From: an uncultured Clostridia bacterium
GTDB lineage: Bacteria; Bacillota; Clostridia; TANB77; CAG-508
DNA: 62,956 nucleotides
Direction of reading: 5' to 3'
NCBI GenBank assembly: GCA_944386385.1
Contig: CALXAV010000011.1
Span: forward strand, 1-62,956
Under the pieces are notes generated by a model. It was not told the origin of the DNA, did not search any database, and saw only the letters and a list, made by a program, of their open reading frames with translations. Of the stretch, positions 18,430 through 27,859 are shown in pieces (the stretch's first letter is position 1; each line of letters starts with the position of its first letter). A program made the position numbers and the translations under genes.

Positions 18430-18532
18430 ATATTATTTATACTAAAGTCAATAAATTTTAAAAAATATGAAAAACATATTATTATATTAATTAAAAATAG
18501 TAAGTTGTAGAGGAGTTGACTATATTGGATAT

Positions 18533-18733
18533 ATGGGAAGATTGGTTGCTTTTAGAAAAGAACCGCCGAAAGCTAATGAAGGCATGCCTTGTGGAGCTTG
18601 CAGAGAATTTTTAATGCAATTGTCTTATGAAAATAGAAATATGGAAATTTTGACAGACTATGAAAATAGGAAAACTATATTATTAAAAGATATTATTCCA
18701 AATTGGTGGGGAGATAAAAGATACCGTAATTAG
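18533..18733 (+). pseudogene. C-terminal fragment of a cytidine-deaminase-like protein
   Basis: The 66-residue frame contains PCGACREFLMQL, the second zinc motif of cytidine deaminases (PCxxC). The first motif with the HAE zinc/catalytic residues is missing, and the sequence upstream of 18500 does not supply it. The protein therefore cannot form an active deaminase on its own. It is most simply a truncated remnant at the edge of the accessory island. Confidence 0.65.
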
Positions 18734-19000
18734 TTATATAAATTACAATTTATAAAGGAGAATATTAAATAAATAATATTCTCTATTTTTATCGAAGCAA
18801 AAGCAAGAAGAAGGGAAGAGGGGACTATCTAATTTTCTAAAACAATAAAATAATTATAAATTAAATATACACTAATGATATAATATTAATTAAAAATAGA
18901 CAGAACTGTAAAACAATATTTAGATTAAATATAAAATCAAATTAAAATAGTAAATTAAAAATAAATTAATTATAAAACAAAAATTATTATAATAAATTAA

Positions 19001-19021
19001 ATTATAAAAATTTTGTGCAAT
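19001..19021. repeat. 21-bp intergenic repeat, copy 2
   Basis: Identical over 21 bases to 9440-9460, including the core TTTTGTGCAAT. It lies in the gene-free region. Confidence 0.6.
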
Positions 19022-19816
19022 ATTTAAATTATAAAATTTTTATAGCAAACATTAAGATTTCAAAAACGAACATTTGTTATTAAGTAATTTTTTATAGAAT
19101 TTATATAATATTTTTAATTAAATTATTGTTTAATTAAGTTCAAAATCGTTTTTTAGCAATTTTTATTATTGAATTGTAAAATTAATCATTTAATATATAA
19201 ATTTTGATTTTAACGAATTTCATTTTCAGATTTATAAAATTCTGTAATTATTGCAATAATTGTATTAGAAACTAAAATTATTCAAAATATTAACCTTTTA
19301 AAATCGATTTAAAACTATTTTTATTTTAAGGTTGATAAATTACTTGTTTAAAATTTAAAGTTAATATTGATTTAAGAAGATTACTATTAAAAAGTAGATT
19401 TTTCTGAAGAAATTACTATTATATATCAATATGTAAAAAAGCCAAAAAAGTGCCAAAAAAGCGACGCACGAGAATCGATTTTAAGCCGTTTTTATTTTTT
19501 AGGCATATAGTTTGTTGTACGTAAAATAAGGCGAATATAGAAAAATAGGTGCTTTGGAGATTTTTGAAAAATTTTCATACAATTTAATATATAAAAATAA
19601 TATATAATAAAAAAATTATATATATAAATTTAAAACTATAATAACTAAAATAATTATAGTAATGAAATTATATAAGTAAAATAAAAAAATGTCTTAAAAT
19701 TGATTTTAATAAGTCATAATAATATTGATATAACTATAATACAAAAGATAATAATAATAATGAGTATAATATAAATATAATAAAAAAATAAGGATATATA
19801 AATGAATATTAGTATG

Positions 19817-19880
19817 TATAGAACAGCTAAAAACCTTGAAATAACAGAAGTATAGGTTTATGGCTGTTCTATATTTTTTC
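19817..19880 (+). terminator. Long-stem terminator-like hairpin
   Basis: TATAGAACAGC...AACCT pairs with AGGTTTA..GCTGTTCTATA, followed by TTTTTTC. It reads as a terminator on the + strand, but no clear gene precedes it. Confidence 0.5.
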
Positions 19881-19892
19881 TCCTACCTCTAT

Positions 19893-19941
19893 TTGCACAA
19901 AAGATTGATTTTGTGCAATGTTACATATTATAACATTGCAC
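19893..19941. promoter_or_regulatory. Two mutually exclusive stem-loops
   Basis: Arm TTGCACAAAA (19893-19902) pairs with TTTTGTGCAA (19909-19918). The overlapping arm GTGCAATGTTA (19913-19923) pairs equally well with TAACATTGCAC (19931-19941). Only one hairpin can form at a time, as in attenuators. Confidence 0.4.
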
Positions 19942-20013
19942 CTCCAGGTATTCTATTTTCTTCTTCTCCCTATGTCTTTTTTTGAAAATTAAGAATGTAA
20001 ATTTTTATTCGAA

Positions 20014-20151
20014 TTAATTTACTAGAACTGATTCTAATAATAATTTACTTGATAAAACTTCTCTTGATAATTTTCTTTTTTCTCTAATTTTTCTTATAGT
20101 ATTTCCTGAAATATTTAAATTATTATTATACCTTTTTCTTTTATTTGCCAT
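20014..20151 (-). pseudogene. Truncated XRE-type helix-turn-helix regulator
   Basis: From ATG 20151, behind a GGGAGGG site, 45 codons encode a basic N-tail followed by GNTIRKIREKRKLSREVL. This is the start of a Cro/XRE helix-turn-helix domain. The frame stops at 20014, before the recognition helix is complete, and no continuation is visible in other frames. It is probably a broken repressor gene. Confidence 0.5.
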
Positions 20152-20243
20152 TTACTTTCCCTCCCTTCTTCTCTAATTTTATCATAAATAATATTTTAAA
20201 TTTATACGAGTGAGTATTAAATTAGAAAAAATTTAGACAAAAA

Positions 20244-20268
20244 AATAGAAACCACAATGGTTTCTATT
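20244..20268 (-). terminator. Rho-independent terminator after rho
   Basis: AATAGAAACCA and TGGTTTCTATT form an 11-pair stem with loop CAA. The T-run on the minus strand follows the rho stop. Confidence 0.8.
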
Positions 20269-20284
20269 CTCTTTATTTTATATT

Positions 20285-21661
20285 TTATTTAAATCTCCTT
20301 AAATAATTATCCATTTTATCAATAAACTCATCATTATTTTTTGTTTGAGTCATTTGACTAATAACTTGTTCAGTTACATCAGCAACAGGCATACTGTTCA
20401 TAGCTTTTCTTAAAGCAAATAAAGTATCTTTTTCCTTTGGAGTAAGTAACAAGTCTTCCCTTCTAGTTCCAGATTTATTAATATCAATAGCTGGGAAAAT
20501 ACGTCTTTCAGATAATTTTCTATCTAGATGAAGTTCCATATTACCTGTTCCCTTGAATTCCTCAAAAATAACATCGTCCATTCTACTTCCTGTATCTATT
20601 AATGCAGTAGCTAAAATTGTTAAACTTCCACCAAATTCAATATTTCTAGCAGCACCAAAGAATTTCTTAGGTTTGTGAAGAGCTGCTGGGTCAATACCAC
20701 CTGATAAAGTTCTTCCAGATGAAGGAATAACTAAGTTATAAGCTCTTGTTAATCTTGTAATACTATCCAATAATATAACAACATCTCTACCATGTTCTAC
20801 TAATCTTTTAGCTCTTTCTAGAACCATTTCTGCTACTTTTACATGATGTTCTGGTAACTCATCAAATGTTGAATGAATAACTTGTCCTTTTATAGAACGT
20901 TTCATATCAGTTACTTCTTCTGGTCTTTCATCAATTAGAAGAACAATTAGTTCAACTTCTGGATTATTTTGACTAATTGAATTAGCAACTTTTTTTATCA
21001 ATGTAGTTTTACCAACTTTAGGTGGAGCAACTATCATACCTCTTTGTCCTTTTCCTATTGGGCACATTAAATCAATTATTCTAGTTGAATAATCATTAGA
21101 TGTTGTTTCTAACTTTAATTTTTCATTTGGGAATATAGGTGTTAATTCATCAAATCTTTTTCTTTTCATTGCTTTCTCAGGGTGTTCACCATTTACTTCA
21201 CCAACAAATATCAAAGATGGGAATTTCTCCCCTTCTCTAAATCTAGATATTCCTTTTATAACATCACCAGTATCGAGTTTAAATCTTCTTATTTGCACCA
21301 TTGATATATAAACATCTTTATCACTAGATAGGTAGTTTTCACCTCTTAAAAAACCATAACCATCTGGTAATATGTCTAATATTCCCTCAACTATTTCGTC
21401 ACCTTCGTTAGTTAATTTATAATCAACAATAGGTTCACCGTTCTCGTCATAATGTCTTTCTGTAACTTCTTTTTCATCTAATTCATCATTATCTTCCTTT
21501 TTTTCTTCCTGAATTTCTTTATCAGAAGCTTCAGAAGCTTTTGTAACTTGTTTTAAAACTGTAATTAAATCATCTTTTTTTAATTTTGATATATTTTTTA
21601 TATTATGTTCTTTGGCTAACGCTTTTAATTGTGTTAGTGTCATTTCCTCTAAATCCAACAT
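20285..21661 (-). CDS. rho: Transcription termination factor Rho
   Basis: The 458-residue hexameric RNA helicase has an N-terminal Rho_N/SAP-like helical domain (residues 1-40), an acidic linker, a cold-shock-like RNA-binding domain with GYGFLRG, and the RecA-like ATPase. The P-loop PPKVGKTTL, the Walker [13 protein letters not shown] block and the Q-loop/R-loop region with [21 protein letters not shown] are all intact. GGAGG precedes the ATG. The coding sequence is complete. Confidence 0.97.
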   Translation of the reverse strand: MLDLEEMTLTQLKALAKEHNIKNISKLKKDDLITVLKQVTKASEASDKEIQEEKKEDNDELDEKEVTERHYDENGEPIVDYKLTNEGDEIVEGILDILPDGYGFLRGENYLSSDKDVYISMVQIRRFKLDTGDVIKGISRFREGEKFPSLIFVGEVNGEHPEKAMKRKRFDELTPIFPNEKLKLETTSNDYSTRIIDLMCPIGKGQRGMIVAPPKVGKTTLIKKVANSISQNNPEVELIVLLIDERPEEVTDMKRSIKGQVIHSTFDELPEHHVKVAEMVLERAKRLVEHGRDVVILLDSITRLTRAYNLVIPSSGRTLSGGIDPAALHKPKKFFGAARNIEFGGSLTILATALIDTGSRMDDVIFEEFKGTGNMELHLDRKLSERRIFPAIDINKSGTRREDLLLTPKEKDTLFALRKAMNSMPVADVTEQVISQMTQTKNNDEFIDKMDNYLRRFK

Positions 21662-21803
21662 AAATACCTCCTAAATCTAATATTATTTCTTTCTTAATTA
21701 TTTATTTTATATTGGGGAATTTTAAACGAATTTAAATAAATATTAATTAACATTTATATTATAACATATTTTGGAATATTTTGGAATAGTTTTTGCAAAA
21801 AAT

Positions 21804-21832
21804 AAAAGGAATGCATATCCCTTACATTCCTT
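21804..21832 (-). terminator. Terminator overlapping the end of divIC
   Basis: On the minus strand GGAATG..CATTCC runs into TTTTATTTTTT. The 5' arm lies within the last codons of divIC. Confidence 0.6.
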
Positions 21833-22088
21833 GATCCACATAAACCCTCTCATTTGGGTAATACATATCTAATTTTTCTCTTGCCATTTGTTCAATAAAT
21901 TCTAATGAGTCTACATTATCTTTTTGTTTAGCAAGCTCTTCTTTATTTTGAGTTTCTTCTGCTATTTCTTGATTTAATTGTTCTGTTTGTTCACTATATT
22001 GATTTAAAGTTTTTTGTTGATTTATTATAGTAAATACTGCATATACAACAAGTGCTAATATTATAAGTTTTTTATAAATTTTTTTCAT
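21822..22088 (-). CDS. divIC: Septum formation initiator DivIC/FtsB-like
   Basis: The 88-residue protein has one N-terminal membrane helix (about residues 8-23), then a coiled coil rich in Gln/Glu/Lys and the conserved C-terminal FIEQMAREKLDMYYPNE block. DivIC acts with FtsL and DivIB at the division septum. The order yabP-yabQ-divIC is the same as in Bacillus and supports the call. Confidence 0.88.
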   Translation of the reverse strand: MKKIYKKLIILALVVYAVFTIINQQKTLNQYSEQTEQLNQEIAEETQNKEELAKQKDNVDSLEFIEQMAREKLDMYYPNERVYVDQGM

Positions 22089-22178
22089 AAGTTAATCTCT
22101 CCAATTCTAATGTACTAATCCATCTGGACACTATAATAATATTATTCTACTTTTTTTCAAAAAATCCTTCTCATATTT

Positions 22179-22664
22179 TTAATTTTTTACATTATTTTCG
22201 ATTTTTTTATTTTTTTTAGTAATTTTTATAAAATTATTATATAAATTTGTAGAACTTTTTCTAATATTTATAAAAATGAAAGAAATTGGTTTAAAGAATA
22301 ATTTTTTAATAAATTTAAATGGAATTAAAATAATTCCTAATATTTTACTAATAATATTCTTTAAAAAAGTTATTATAGTTACATTTATCTTTATAAAAAA
22401 CGAGCTAAATATTAACATATATAAAGTAATACCAATTGCTATTCCTAAAAATATAAATAGACGGATTTCTCCATTATTAAAGACAAATATAAAATATAAT
22501 ATAGAAATTCCTGTTAAAATCCAAAATAGGAGGTCTTCAAAATAAGTTATAATATCACTTGTTTTAAATGATTTTCTAAGGATTCTAAAGAAATCAAAAA
22601 GAATACCAATAAATATACCATTTGCAATAAAAATAAAAAATAAGTAAATTTGATTCATAATCAT
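22179..22664 (-). CDS. yabQ: Spore cortex biosynthesis protein YabQ
   Basis: The 161-residue protein has about four or five membrane segments in the first 110 residues, with the family-typical GILFDFFRILRK at residues 20-31. A Lys-rich tail follows. YabQ is a mother-cell membrane protein needed for spore cortex formation. AAGGAG precedes the start. It lies between yabP and divIC. Confidence 0.85.
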   Translation of the reverse strand: MIMNQIYLFFIFIANGIFIGILFDFFRILRKSFKTSDIITYFEDLLFWILTGISILYFIFVFNNGEIRLFIFLGIAIGITLYMLIFSSFFIKINVTIITFLKNIISKILGIILIPFKFIKKLFFKPISFIFINIRKSSTNLYNNFIKITKKNKKIENNVKN

Positions 22665-22690
22665 AGTAAAAAATCTCCTTTAGTATAATT

Positions 22691-22993
22691 TTATTTAAAG
22701 ATTTTACTAATAAGGCTTCCTTTTGACTTTTCAGTATTTTTATTATCACTATAATTCATAGAAGATATATCTCCTTCTACAATAACCTCAGAAGTATCAA
22801 TACTTAATTTATTTATTCGTAATCCTTCTCCTTTTATTGTTAATAATCCAAGTTCTGTTTCTATAATAACTACTTGGTCATCAAAGCTTAAAACATCTAA
22901 AACACCAGAAACACTTAGCTTTCCTCTATTTTCTAAAATAAGATTTTGAATTACACTTGTATTGTTTGATATTTTTCTTTCATCAATAGTCAT
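22691..22993 (-). CDS. yabP: Sporulation protein YabP
   Basis: The roughly 100-residue protein matches YabP. LILENRGKLSVSGVLDVLSFDD is followed by TELGLLTIKGEGLRINKL, the paired beta-strand pattern of the YabP/YqfC family. The ATG at 22993 has AAGGAGG at correct distance, better than the TTG two codons upstream. YabP is mother-cell expressed and used in spore envelope formation. It is the first gene of yabP-yabQ-divIC. Confidence 0.88.
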   Translation of the reverse strand: MTIDERKISNNTSVIQNLILENRGKLSVSGVLDVLSFDDQVVIIETELGLLTIKGEGLRINKLSIDTSEVIVEGDISSMNYSDNKNTEKSKGSLISKIFK

Positions 22994-23061
22994 TATCAAT
23001 TACCTCCTTATTTTGTTTAGCCACTAAAATATATATATTCAAAGTTTGTCTTATTTAGAAC

Positions 23062-24030
23062 TTATTTCAAAAAAATTAACTCATGTAATTCTTTTATATT
23101 TTCATCATCTACAATGTTTTTAAAAACAATAGAGATTTTAGTTTCTGAGATTTCGAAATTTAATAATTCTAAATGTTTTTCTCTTATAAAATTAATAACT
23201 TTTTCAATTAAATCAAAATTTCTTATAATTCCATTACCAATAATAGATAATCTAGATACTTCTTTTTTTATAATACTTTTAACTTTATTTTCTTCTATCT
23301 TATCTGATATAACTGTTCCTTTTTCTTCATTAAAAGTAGATTTTGTTATAATTGGAATTTTAAATTTTTCTCCTACTTCAACACATCTATTATGGAGAAC
23401 TTTTGCTCCTTCACTAGATAATTGCATCATTTCTTCATATGAGAGATTTTCTATCTTTTTTGCATTTTCCATTTTATTTGGATCCGCGGTATATACTCCA
23501 TCAACATCTGAAAAAATGTAACAATTTTTTGCATGTAAAGCTGCTGCAATTGCTACTGCTGTTGTATCAGACCCTCCCCTACCTAGAGTTGTAATATCTA
23601 AATTTTCATCTATTCCTTGAAAACCTGTTATAATTACTATTTTTTCTTCGTTTAACTCCTTTAAAATTCTAGATGTATCTATTTTTAATATGTTAGCATT
23701 TTGATTGATGGCGTTAGTTAATATTCCTGCTTGCCAACCTGTTAGTGATATTGAAGGATATCCCATATAATTTAGTAAAATACTTAATTTTGCAGTTGAC
23801 ATCTGCTCTCCACAACTAAGAAGAGCATCTAATTCTCTATTTGGAATATTATTAGACAATTCTTTTGCTTCTTTTATTAGCCTATCTGTTGTTTTTCCCT
23901 GAGCAGAAAGGACGACAACAACTCTATTTCCTTTGTCATAGATTTTTGTAATTCTCTTTGCAACTAATTCTAATTTTTCATTATCAGCAACAGAACTGCC
24001 ACCAAATTTTAAAACCATTATTGTGTCCAT
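23062..24030 (-). CDS. Aspartokinase
   Basis: The enzyme phosphorylates aspartate in the first step of Lys/Thr/Met and diaminopimelate synthesis. The kinase motifs are KFGGSSVAD at the N-terminus, TGFQGID, TTLGRGGSDTTAVA and FSDVDGVYTADPN. About 80 C-terminal residues resemble one ACT domain, so at 322 residues it is shorter than the usual ~400-residue enzyme with two ACT domains; feedback control may differ. ATG 24030 is chosen with GAGGTGGAG ahead of it. No lysine riboswitch fits in the 113 bases upstream. Confidence 0.9.
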   Translation of the reverse strand: MDTIMVLKFGGSSVADNEKLELVAKRITKIYDKGNRVVVVLSAQGKTTDRLIKEAKELSNNIPNRELDALLSCGEQMSTAKLSILLNYMGYPSISLTGWQAGILTNAINQNANILKIDTSRILKELNEEKIVIITGFQGIDENLDITTLGRGGSDTTAVAIAAALHAKNCYIFSDVDGVYTADPNKMENAKKIENLSYEEMMQLSSEGAKVLHNRCVEVGEKFKIPIITKSTFNEEKGTVISDKIEENKVKSIIKKEVSRLSIIGNGIIRNFDLIEKVINFIREKHLELLNFEISETKISIVFKNIVDDENIKELHELIFLK

Positions 24031-24115
24031 ATTTTTGCTCCACCTCTTTTTATAATATAAAACCATTTTAATTTTAAATATGGTCTTCGTTATATTATAT
24101 GTTAAAGCAAAGAAA

Positions 24116-24137
24116 AAAGAGATAGAATACTCTACCT
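24116..24137 (-). terminator. Probable terminator after prfB
   Basis: On the minus strand GAGGTAGAG and CTATCTC pair around TATT with G-T wobble and are followed by TTTTTTC. Confidence 0.5.
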
Positions 24138-24143
24138 CAAAAG

Positions 24144-25260
24144 TTAATTTTCTTTGTTTTTTATATTATATTTAAGATAACTTTCAATAAAATCGTCAAT
24201 CTCTCCGTCCATTACAGCTTCTACATTTCCTACTTCAAAACCTGTCCTATGGTCCTTTACCATTGTATATGGACAAAATACATATGAACGTATTTGGTTT
24301 CCCCATGCTATTTCTTTTTGTTCTCCTTGTAAGTCTTCTATTTTTTCTTTATGTTCTTTTTCTTTTAAATCAAGTAGTCTAGATTTTAGCATACGCATTG
24401 CTGTTTCTCTATTTTGCAACTGTGAACGCTCAGATTGACAAGAAACAACAATATTTGTTGGAATATGCGTAATTCTTACTGCTGATGAAGTTTTATTTAT
24501 ATGTTGTCCTCCTGCTCCTGAGGCTCTATATGTGTCTACTCTTAAGTCGTCGGGATTTATATCAATTTCTATATCGTCTGTTATCTCTGGTAGTACTTCC
24601 ACAGATGCAAATGATGTATGTCTTCTACCTCCACTATCAAAAGGTGAAATTCTAACTAATCGATGAATTCCTTTTTCTGACTTTAAATATCCATATGCGT
24701 TATCACCAATAACTTCAAATGTTACACTTTTTAAGCCTGCCTCTTCCCCATCTAGGTAATCAAGTTCTTTTATTTCATAGCTATTTCTATTTGCCCATCT
24801 ATTATACATTCTATAAAGCATTTCTGCCCAGTCTTGAGATTCAGTTCCACCTGCTCCTGGATGTATTGTTACAATTGCATTATTTCCATCATATTTTTCT
24901 GATAAAAGACTTGCAAGTTCTAATTTTTCAGCTTTCTTTTCTAACTTTTTAGTATTTTTTATTATCTCTTTTGCTAAATCTTCATCAGGCTCTAGATTAA
25001 CAAGTTCTGTTAATTCTTTTAGATTCTCTATTTCTGTTTTTATTTCCTTAAAATCATTACATTTGGCTTTTAACTTTTTTATTTGCGATAGTACTCTAGA
25101 AGATTTTTTACTATCCTTCCAAAAGTCTTCTTCCAAAGTTTTCTTCTCTAACTCATCTAATTCTTTTTCACTATTTACTATGTCAAAGAGATTCACCCAA
25201 ATCTTTTATTTTTTCTTCGATAGTTTCTATCAATTTAGAATTTTCTTCTAAATCTAACAT
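24144..25260 (-). CDS. prfB: Peptide chain release factor 2, programmed +1 frameshift
   Basis: RF2 reads UGA and UAA stops. The first reading frame starts at ATG 25260 and runs 25 codons to CTT (25188-25186), then meets TGA (25185-25183). Skipping one T resumes at GAC 25184 and continues to 24144, giving about 371 residues. This is the classic autoregulatory CTT-TGA-C site of prfB. The body contains the SPF tripeptide of RF2 in RISPFDSGG and the catalytic GGQ in GAGGQHINK. It shows that +1 recoding operates in this organism and that TGA is a stop here. Confidence 0.96.
25182..25188 (-). promoter_or_regulatory. prfB programmed +1 frameshift site CTT-TGA-C
   Basis: The minus strand reads TTG GGT GAA TCT CTT TGA C. 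The slippery CTT and the UGA-C context are canonical. The GGGTGA upstream is a weak match to the usual AGGGGG stimulator. Confidence 0.93.
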
Positions 25261-25331
25261 TCAATCACTCCTATCTATCTTTATAATTATATACAAATAT
25301 TACCATATACATACTTCTTTGTCAATGAATT

Positions 25332-25382
25332 AGAAAAAGAGTATATCCATATTTCCAAAATTTGAAAATACGGATATACTCC
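25332..25382 (-). terminator. Terminator after the ClpX paralogue
   Basis: On the minus strand AGGAGTATATCCGTATTT pairs with AAATATGGATATACTC, and a TTTTT run follows. Confidence 0.75.
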
Positions 25383-25409
25383 TAGGATATTAGTTATGAC
25401 AAAAACTAT

Positions 25410-26567
25410 TTATATTATTCTATATTGTGTATTATCGTTGACAATACCTGGATATAGAATACATTTATGGTAATTAGTTACATGCTTGCGCCTCCTATAT
25501 TTATTAGGTTCTGAGAGAATTTCATACATTATTCTCTCAAAAATGTAATTAACGGTATTAGTTAGCTCTCGTGCACCAGTATCAAGAGATAGAGATTTTC
25601 TTGCAATACTTTCGAACAACTTTCCACTGTAAGAAAGACAGATTCCCCTCTCCCTTAGTTCTTTCTGATATCTTCTAAAAATGGATAGTTTGGAGTTTCT
25701 TAAAATAGAAACCAGGTCCTCTACCTTCAGTTTGTTCATTTGGACGATTGTACCAATTCTTCCTACGAACTCTTCAGGAAAGCCATATTTCACTAGGTCT
25801 TGCTTCAGAATTCGTGAATCGCTAGTATCTGTTGAATTTTCAGAAATGGAAAATCCCACAGAATTCTTCCTTAGTCGCTCATCTCGAATCTTTTCTAATC
25901 CGGAAAATGCACCCAGAAAAATGATAATAATATTGGATGTATCCATTGACTCGTATTGGTTGATTGGAATTTTACTTCCTTCAATAAGTTTGAGCAAACT
26001 GTTTAGAACTTCTATACCAGAAACATCACGTTCACCATCAGAGAATCTTCCGGCTTTCTTGTCGATTTCATCAACAACAATTACACCATATTGAGCCCTT
26101 TCAATGTCTTCATGCGCACTATCCAAAAGGTTGTAGAACATCTCTATAACATCTGAACCATAATATCCTTCCTGTGTGTACTTGGTCGCATCCTCAATAG
26201 TATATGGGATTTGCAACCTTTTTAGTATTTGTTTTACTGTTTCTGTCTTACCCGTACCACTATTACCCATTATTAGGATATTGGATTTTAGAGACCTAAA
26301 AACAATAGATTTATAGATGGAAGTAATTATTTGTCTAACAGGTTCATCCTGTCCAACGATATTTTGAAGGACAATCCTTTCAAGAGATTGAAGATTTGGC
26401 ATGGCTTTTCGTCCCAAAGTTTCTTCATAGGAAGAACCTCCAGAATTTCCACCATATTCCTGATTAATATTTTTGTCAGACTTTGTTCTTGGTTTTGCTC
26501 CCTTCTGATTTTTAGAGTCTTTTACATCGCTTACATCGACACCACTTTGAATCCGAGCATTTGCCAT
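25410..26567 (-). CDS. ClpX-like AAA+ unfoldase paralogue
   Basis: The 385-residue protein lacks the ClpX zinc-binding N-domain; instead a ~55-residue Gly/Ser/Lys-rich leader precedes the AAA+ core. The core is ClpX-like: Walker A GNSGTGKT (101-108), pore loop GYYG (134-137; GYVG in ClpX), Walker B VVDEIDK, RDVSGIEVLNSLLKLIEG, PEEFVGRI and a sensor-2 TGARELTN. A VGF tripeptide sits where ClpX has its IGF ClpP-binding loop, so docking to ClpP is possible. Start ATG 26567 follows GGAG. Codon usage is richer and includes CGG. It stands alone with its own promoter and terminator, and clpP is not nearby. Confidence 0.85.
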   Translation of the reverse strand: MANARIQSGVDVSDVKDSKNQKGAKPRTKSDKNINQEYGGNSGGSSYEETLGRKAMPNLQSLERIVLQNIVGQDEPVRQIITSIYKSIVFRSLKSNILIMGNSGTGKTETVKQILKRLQIPYTIEDATKYTQEGYYGSDVIEMFYNLLDSAHEDIERAQYGVIVVDEIDKKAGRFSDGERDVSGIEVLNSLLKLIEGSKIPINQYESMDTSNIIIIFLGAFSGLEKIRDERLRKNSVGFSISENSTDTSDSRILKQDLVKYGFPEEFVGRIGTIVQMNKLKVEDLVSILRNSKLSIFRRYQKELRERGICLSYSGKLFESIARKSLSLDTGARELTNTVNYIFERIMYEILSEPNKYRRRKHVTNYHKCILYPGIVNDNTQYRII

Positions 26568-26579
26568 AGCTTCTCCTTT

Positions 26580-26597
26580 CACATCTTACAAGATGCA
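26580..26597 (-). promoter_or_regulatory. 5' leader hairpin with TTGTAA loop
   Basis: On the minus strand GCATC-TTGTAA-GATGT lies immediately before the GGAG ribosome site of the ClpX paralogue. The same loop occurs in hairpins after two other atypical genes (45918-45937 and 47925-47946). Confidence 0.45.
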
Positions 26598-26620
26598 AAT
26601 TATATGAAAAGTACACTTGA

Positions 26621-26649
26621 AGTTTATCATATTACTCATATTATGTCAA
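26621..26649 (-). promoter_or_regulatory. Sigma-A promoter of the ClpX paralogue
   Basis: TTGACA (26649-26644) and TAAACT (26626-26621) are separated by 17 bases. Confidence 0.75.
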
Positions 26650-26698
26650 TTTAAAAACTGCATCAAACATAATTGAATTAAAGTAAAATAAATAAAAA

Positions 26699-27859
26699 TT
26701 ATTTTTCTATTAACTTTTCTTTTTGATTGTTATAATTTACATATAAATCATCTAGATATTTTAATCCAACATCTAATGTCATTTTATATTCTTGCTCGTT
26801 TTCTGTTGATCCTATATTTAATTCATTATATCTATTACCATTTTTATCTGATATATATAACATTTTTTGTATTTTTTCTAAAAATTTGCTTGAATCCATA
26901 TCTTTTCCATCTTTTATTAGTTTATCATATTCTTCAGATTTAAATATTAAATTAAGCCCTGTATCTGTTATGGTAATATTTTTAAATTCTATTCCTGATA
27001 TCTCATTTTCAGGTTTTAATTCTACACTATTTCTTTCATAAAACTTATCTGGTACATCTATTTCAAAATTCCATTTAGCATCGCTTAAAGAAAAATCTTC
27101 TGCATTTATAAGTGAAGCTTCATTATTATTTGTATCTAAGTCAACCATTGAAAATCCTGGGTCAAATAGTCTAATATATAATTTTTTACTTTGAGGGAAT
27201 TTATCTTTAGCTCTTAATGTTATATTCATATCAATTGTTCTATTTTCTTCATCTACATCACCTAATGTTATTCCACTATTTGAAGCTAGTTGTATTGCAT
27301 ATACATCTTTTTTATCATATTCTACTCCTAACTCTTTGTAAGTAAATAATGTTATATTATCATATTTATTTTTTTCTTCTCCTATGTGCATTCTAGAATG
27401 TATAGAATATATATTTTTATTTTCGTCGAAAATTGCAAATCCTGCTGAAAACATTTGTGAATCTACTTCTAGATTTTCATCAAATTTAAATGTTACATCT
27501 ATATCTAGGCAGTCATCAGTAAGTAAAATAGAATTTAGTTTAATTCCAACTCCATCTTGTGTCAAATAATCCATATCTAAAACTTCAGCATAACCATCTT
27601 CTTTTATCTCTTTTAAAGTGCCTTTAGTTTCAGTACTTGGTAAGTTTTTATATTCTTTAAATTCAATATTCCATTTAATTTTTGCATAAATTTGTGTAGA
27701 TATTAAGCCTGCTAATATAACAACTATAAATATTGCCGCAATATTTAATATTTTTCTTTTCATATTAACCACTCCTTTCTCCTTAGAAAGAATTTGCTTA
27801 TAGTTAGAATCTTTATTATACATATTTTCTAAATATTCTTTAAAAGAATTGTTAATCAT
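26699..27859 (-). CDS. DUF4179-type membrane anti-sigma factor
   Basis: The 386-residue protein has a short cytoplasmic N-terminal part, one membrane helix (about residues 36-56) and a large beta-rich extracytoplasmic domain, the layout of DUF4179 anti-sigma proteins. Its first codons overlap the upstream ECF sigma gene by eight bases, which is the usual coupling of sigma and anti-sigma. It should hold the sigma factor at the membrane until an unknown envelope signal acts. A short remnant at 30632-30739 matches its C-terminal NELNIGSTENEQEYK region. Confidence 0.75.
   Translation of the reverse strand: MINNSFKEYLENMYNKDSNYKQILSKEKGVVNMKRKILNIAAIFIVVILAGLISTQIYAKIKWNIEFKEYKNLPSTETKGTLKEIKEDGYAEVLDMDYLTQDGVGIKLNSILLTDDCLDIDVTFKFDENLEVDSQMFSAGFAIFDENKNIYSIHSRMHIGEEKNKYDNITLFTYKELGVEYDKKDVYAIQLASNSGITLGDVDEENRTIDMNITLRAKDKFPQSKKLYIRLFDPGFSMVDLDTNNNEASLINAEDFSLSDAKWNFEIDVPDKFYERNSVELKPENEISGIEFKNITITDTGLNLIFKSEEYDKLIKDGKDMDSSKFLEKIQKMLYISDKNGNRYNELNIGSTENEQEYKMTLDVGLKYLDDLYVNYNNQKEKLIEK

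Larger units (their letters stand above)
18734..20013. other. Long AT-rich region without genes
   Basis: About 1.3 kb contains no convincing ORF on either strand. It is extremely AT-rich, with short internal near-repeats around AAAATCG and AAAATTTTG. It holds the second copy of the 21-bp repeat, a slightly GC-richer patch at 19440-19560, a terminator-like hairpin near 19817 and a pair of alternative stem-loops near 19893. It lies between the accessory island and rho and is probably decayed or structural DNA. Confidence 0.6.

Noticed and set aside
19400..19436. A chromosome dif site near ATATATCAATATGTAAA
   Set aside because: It only loosely resembles the Firmicutes dif consensus and lacks the two clear Xer half-sites; in such AT-rich DNA a match of this quality is expected by chance.
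23990..24143. A lysine riboswitch ahead of the aspartokinase gene
   Set aside because: The space is only about 110 bases and shows no conserved riboswitch segments.
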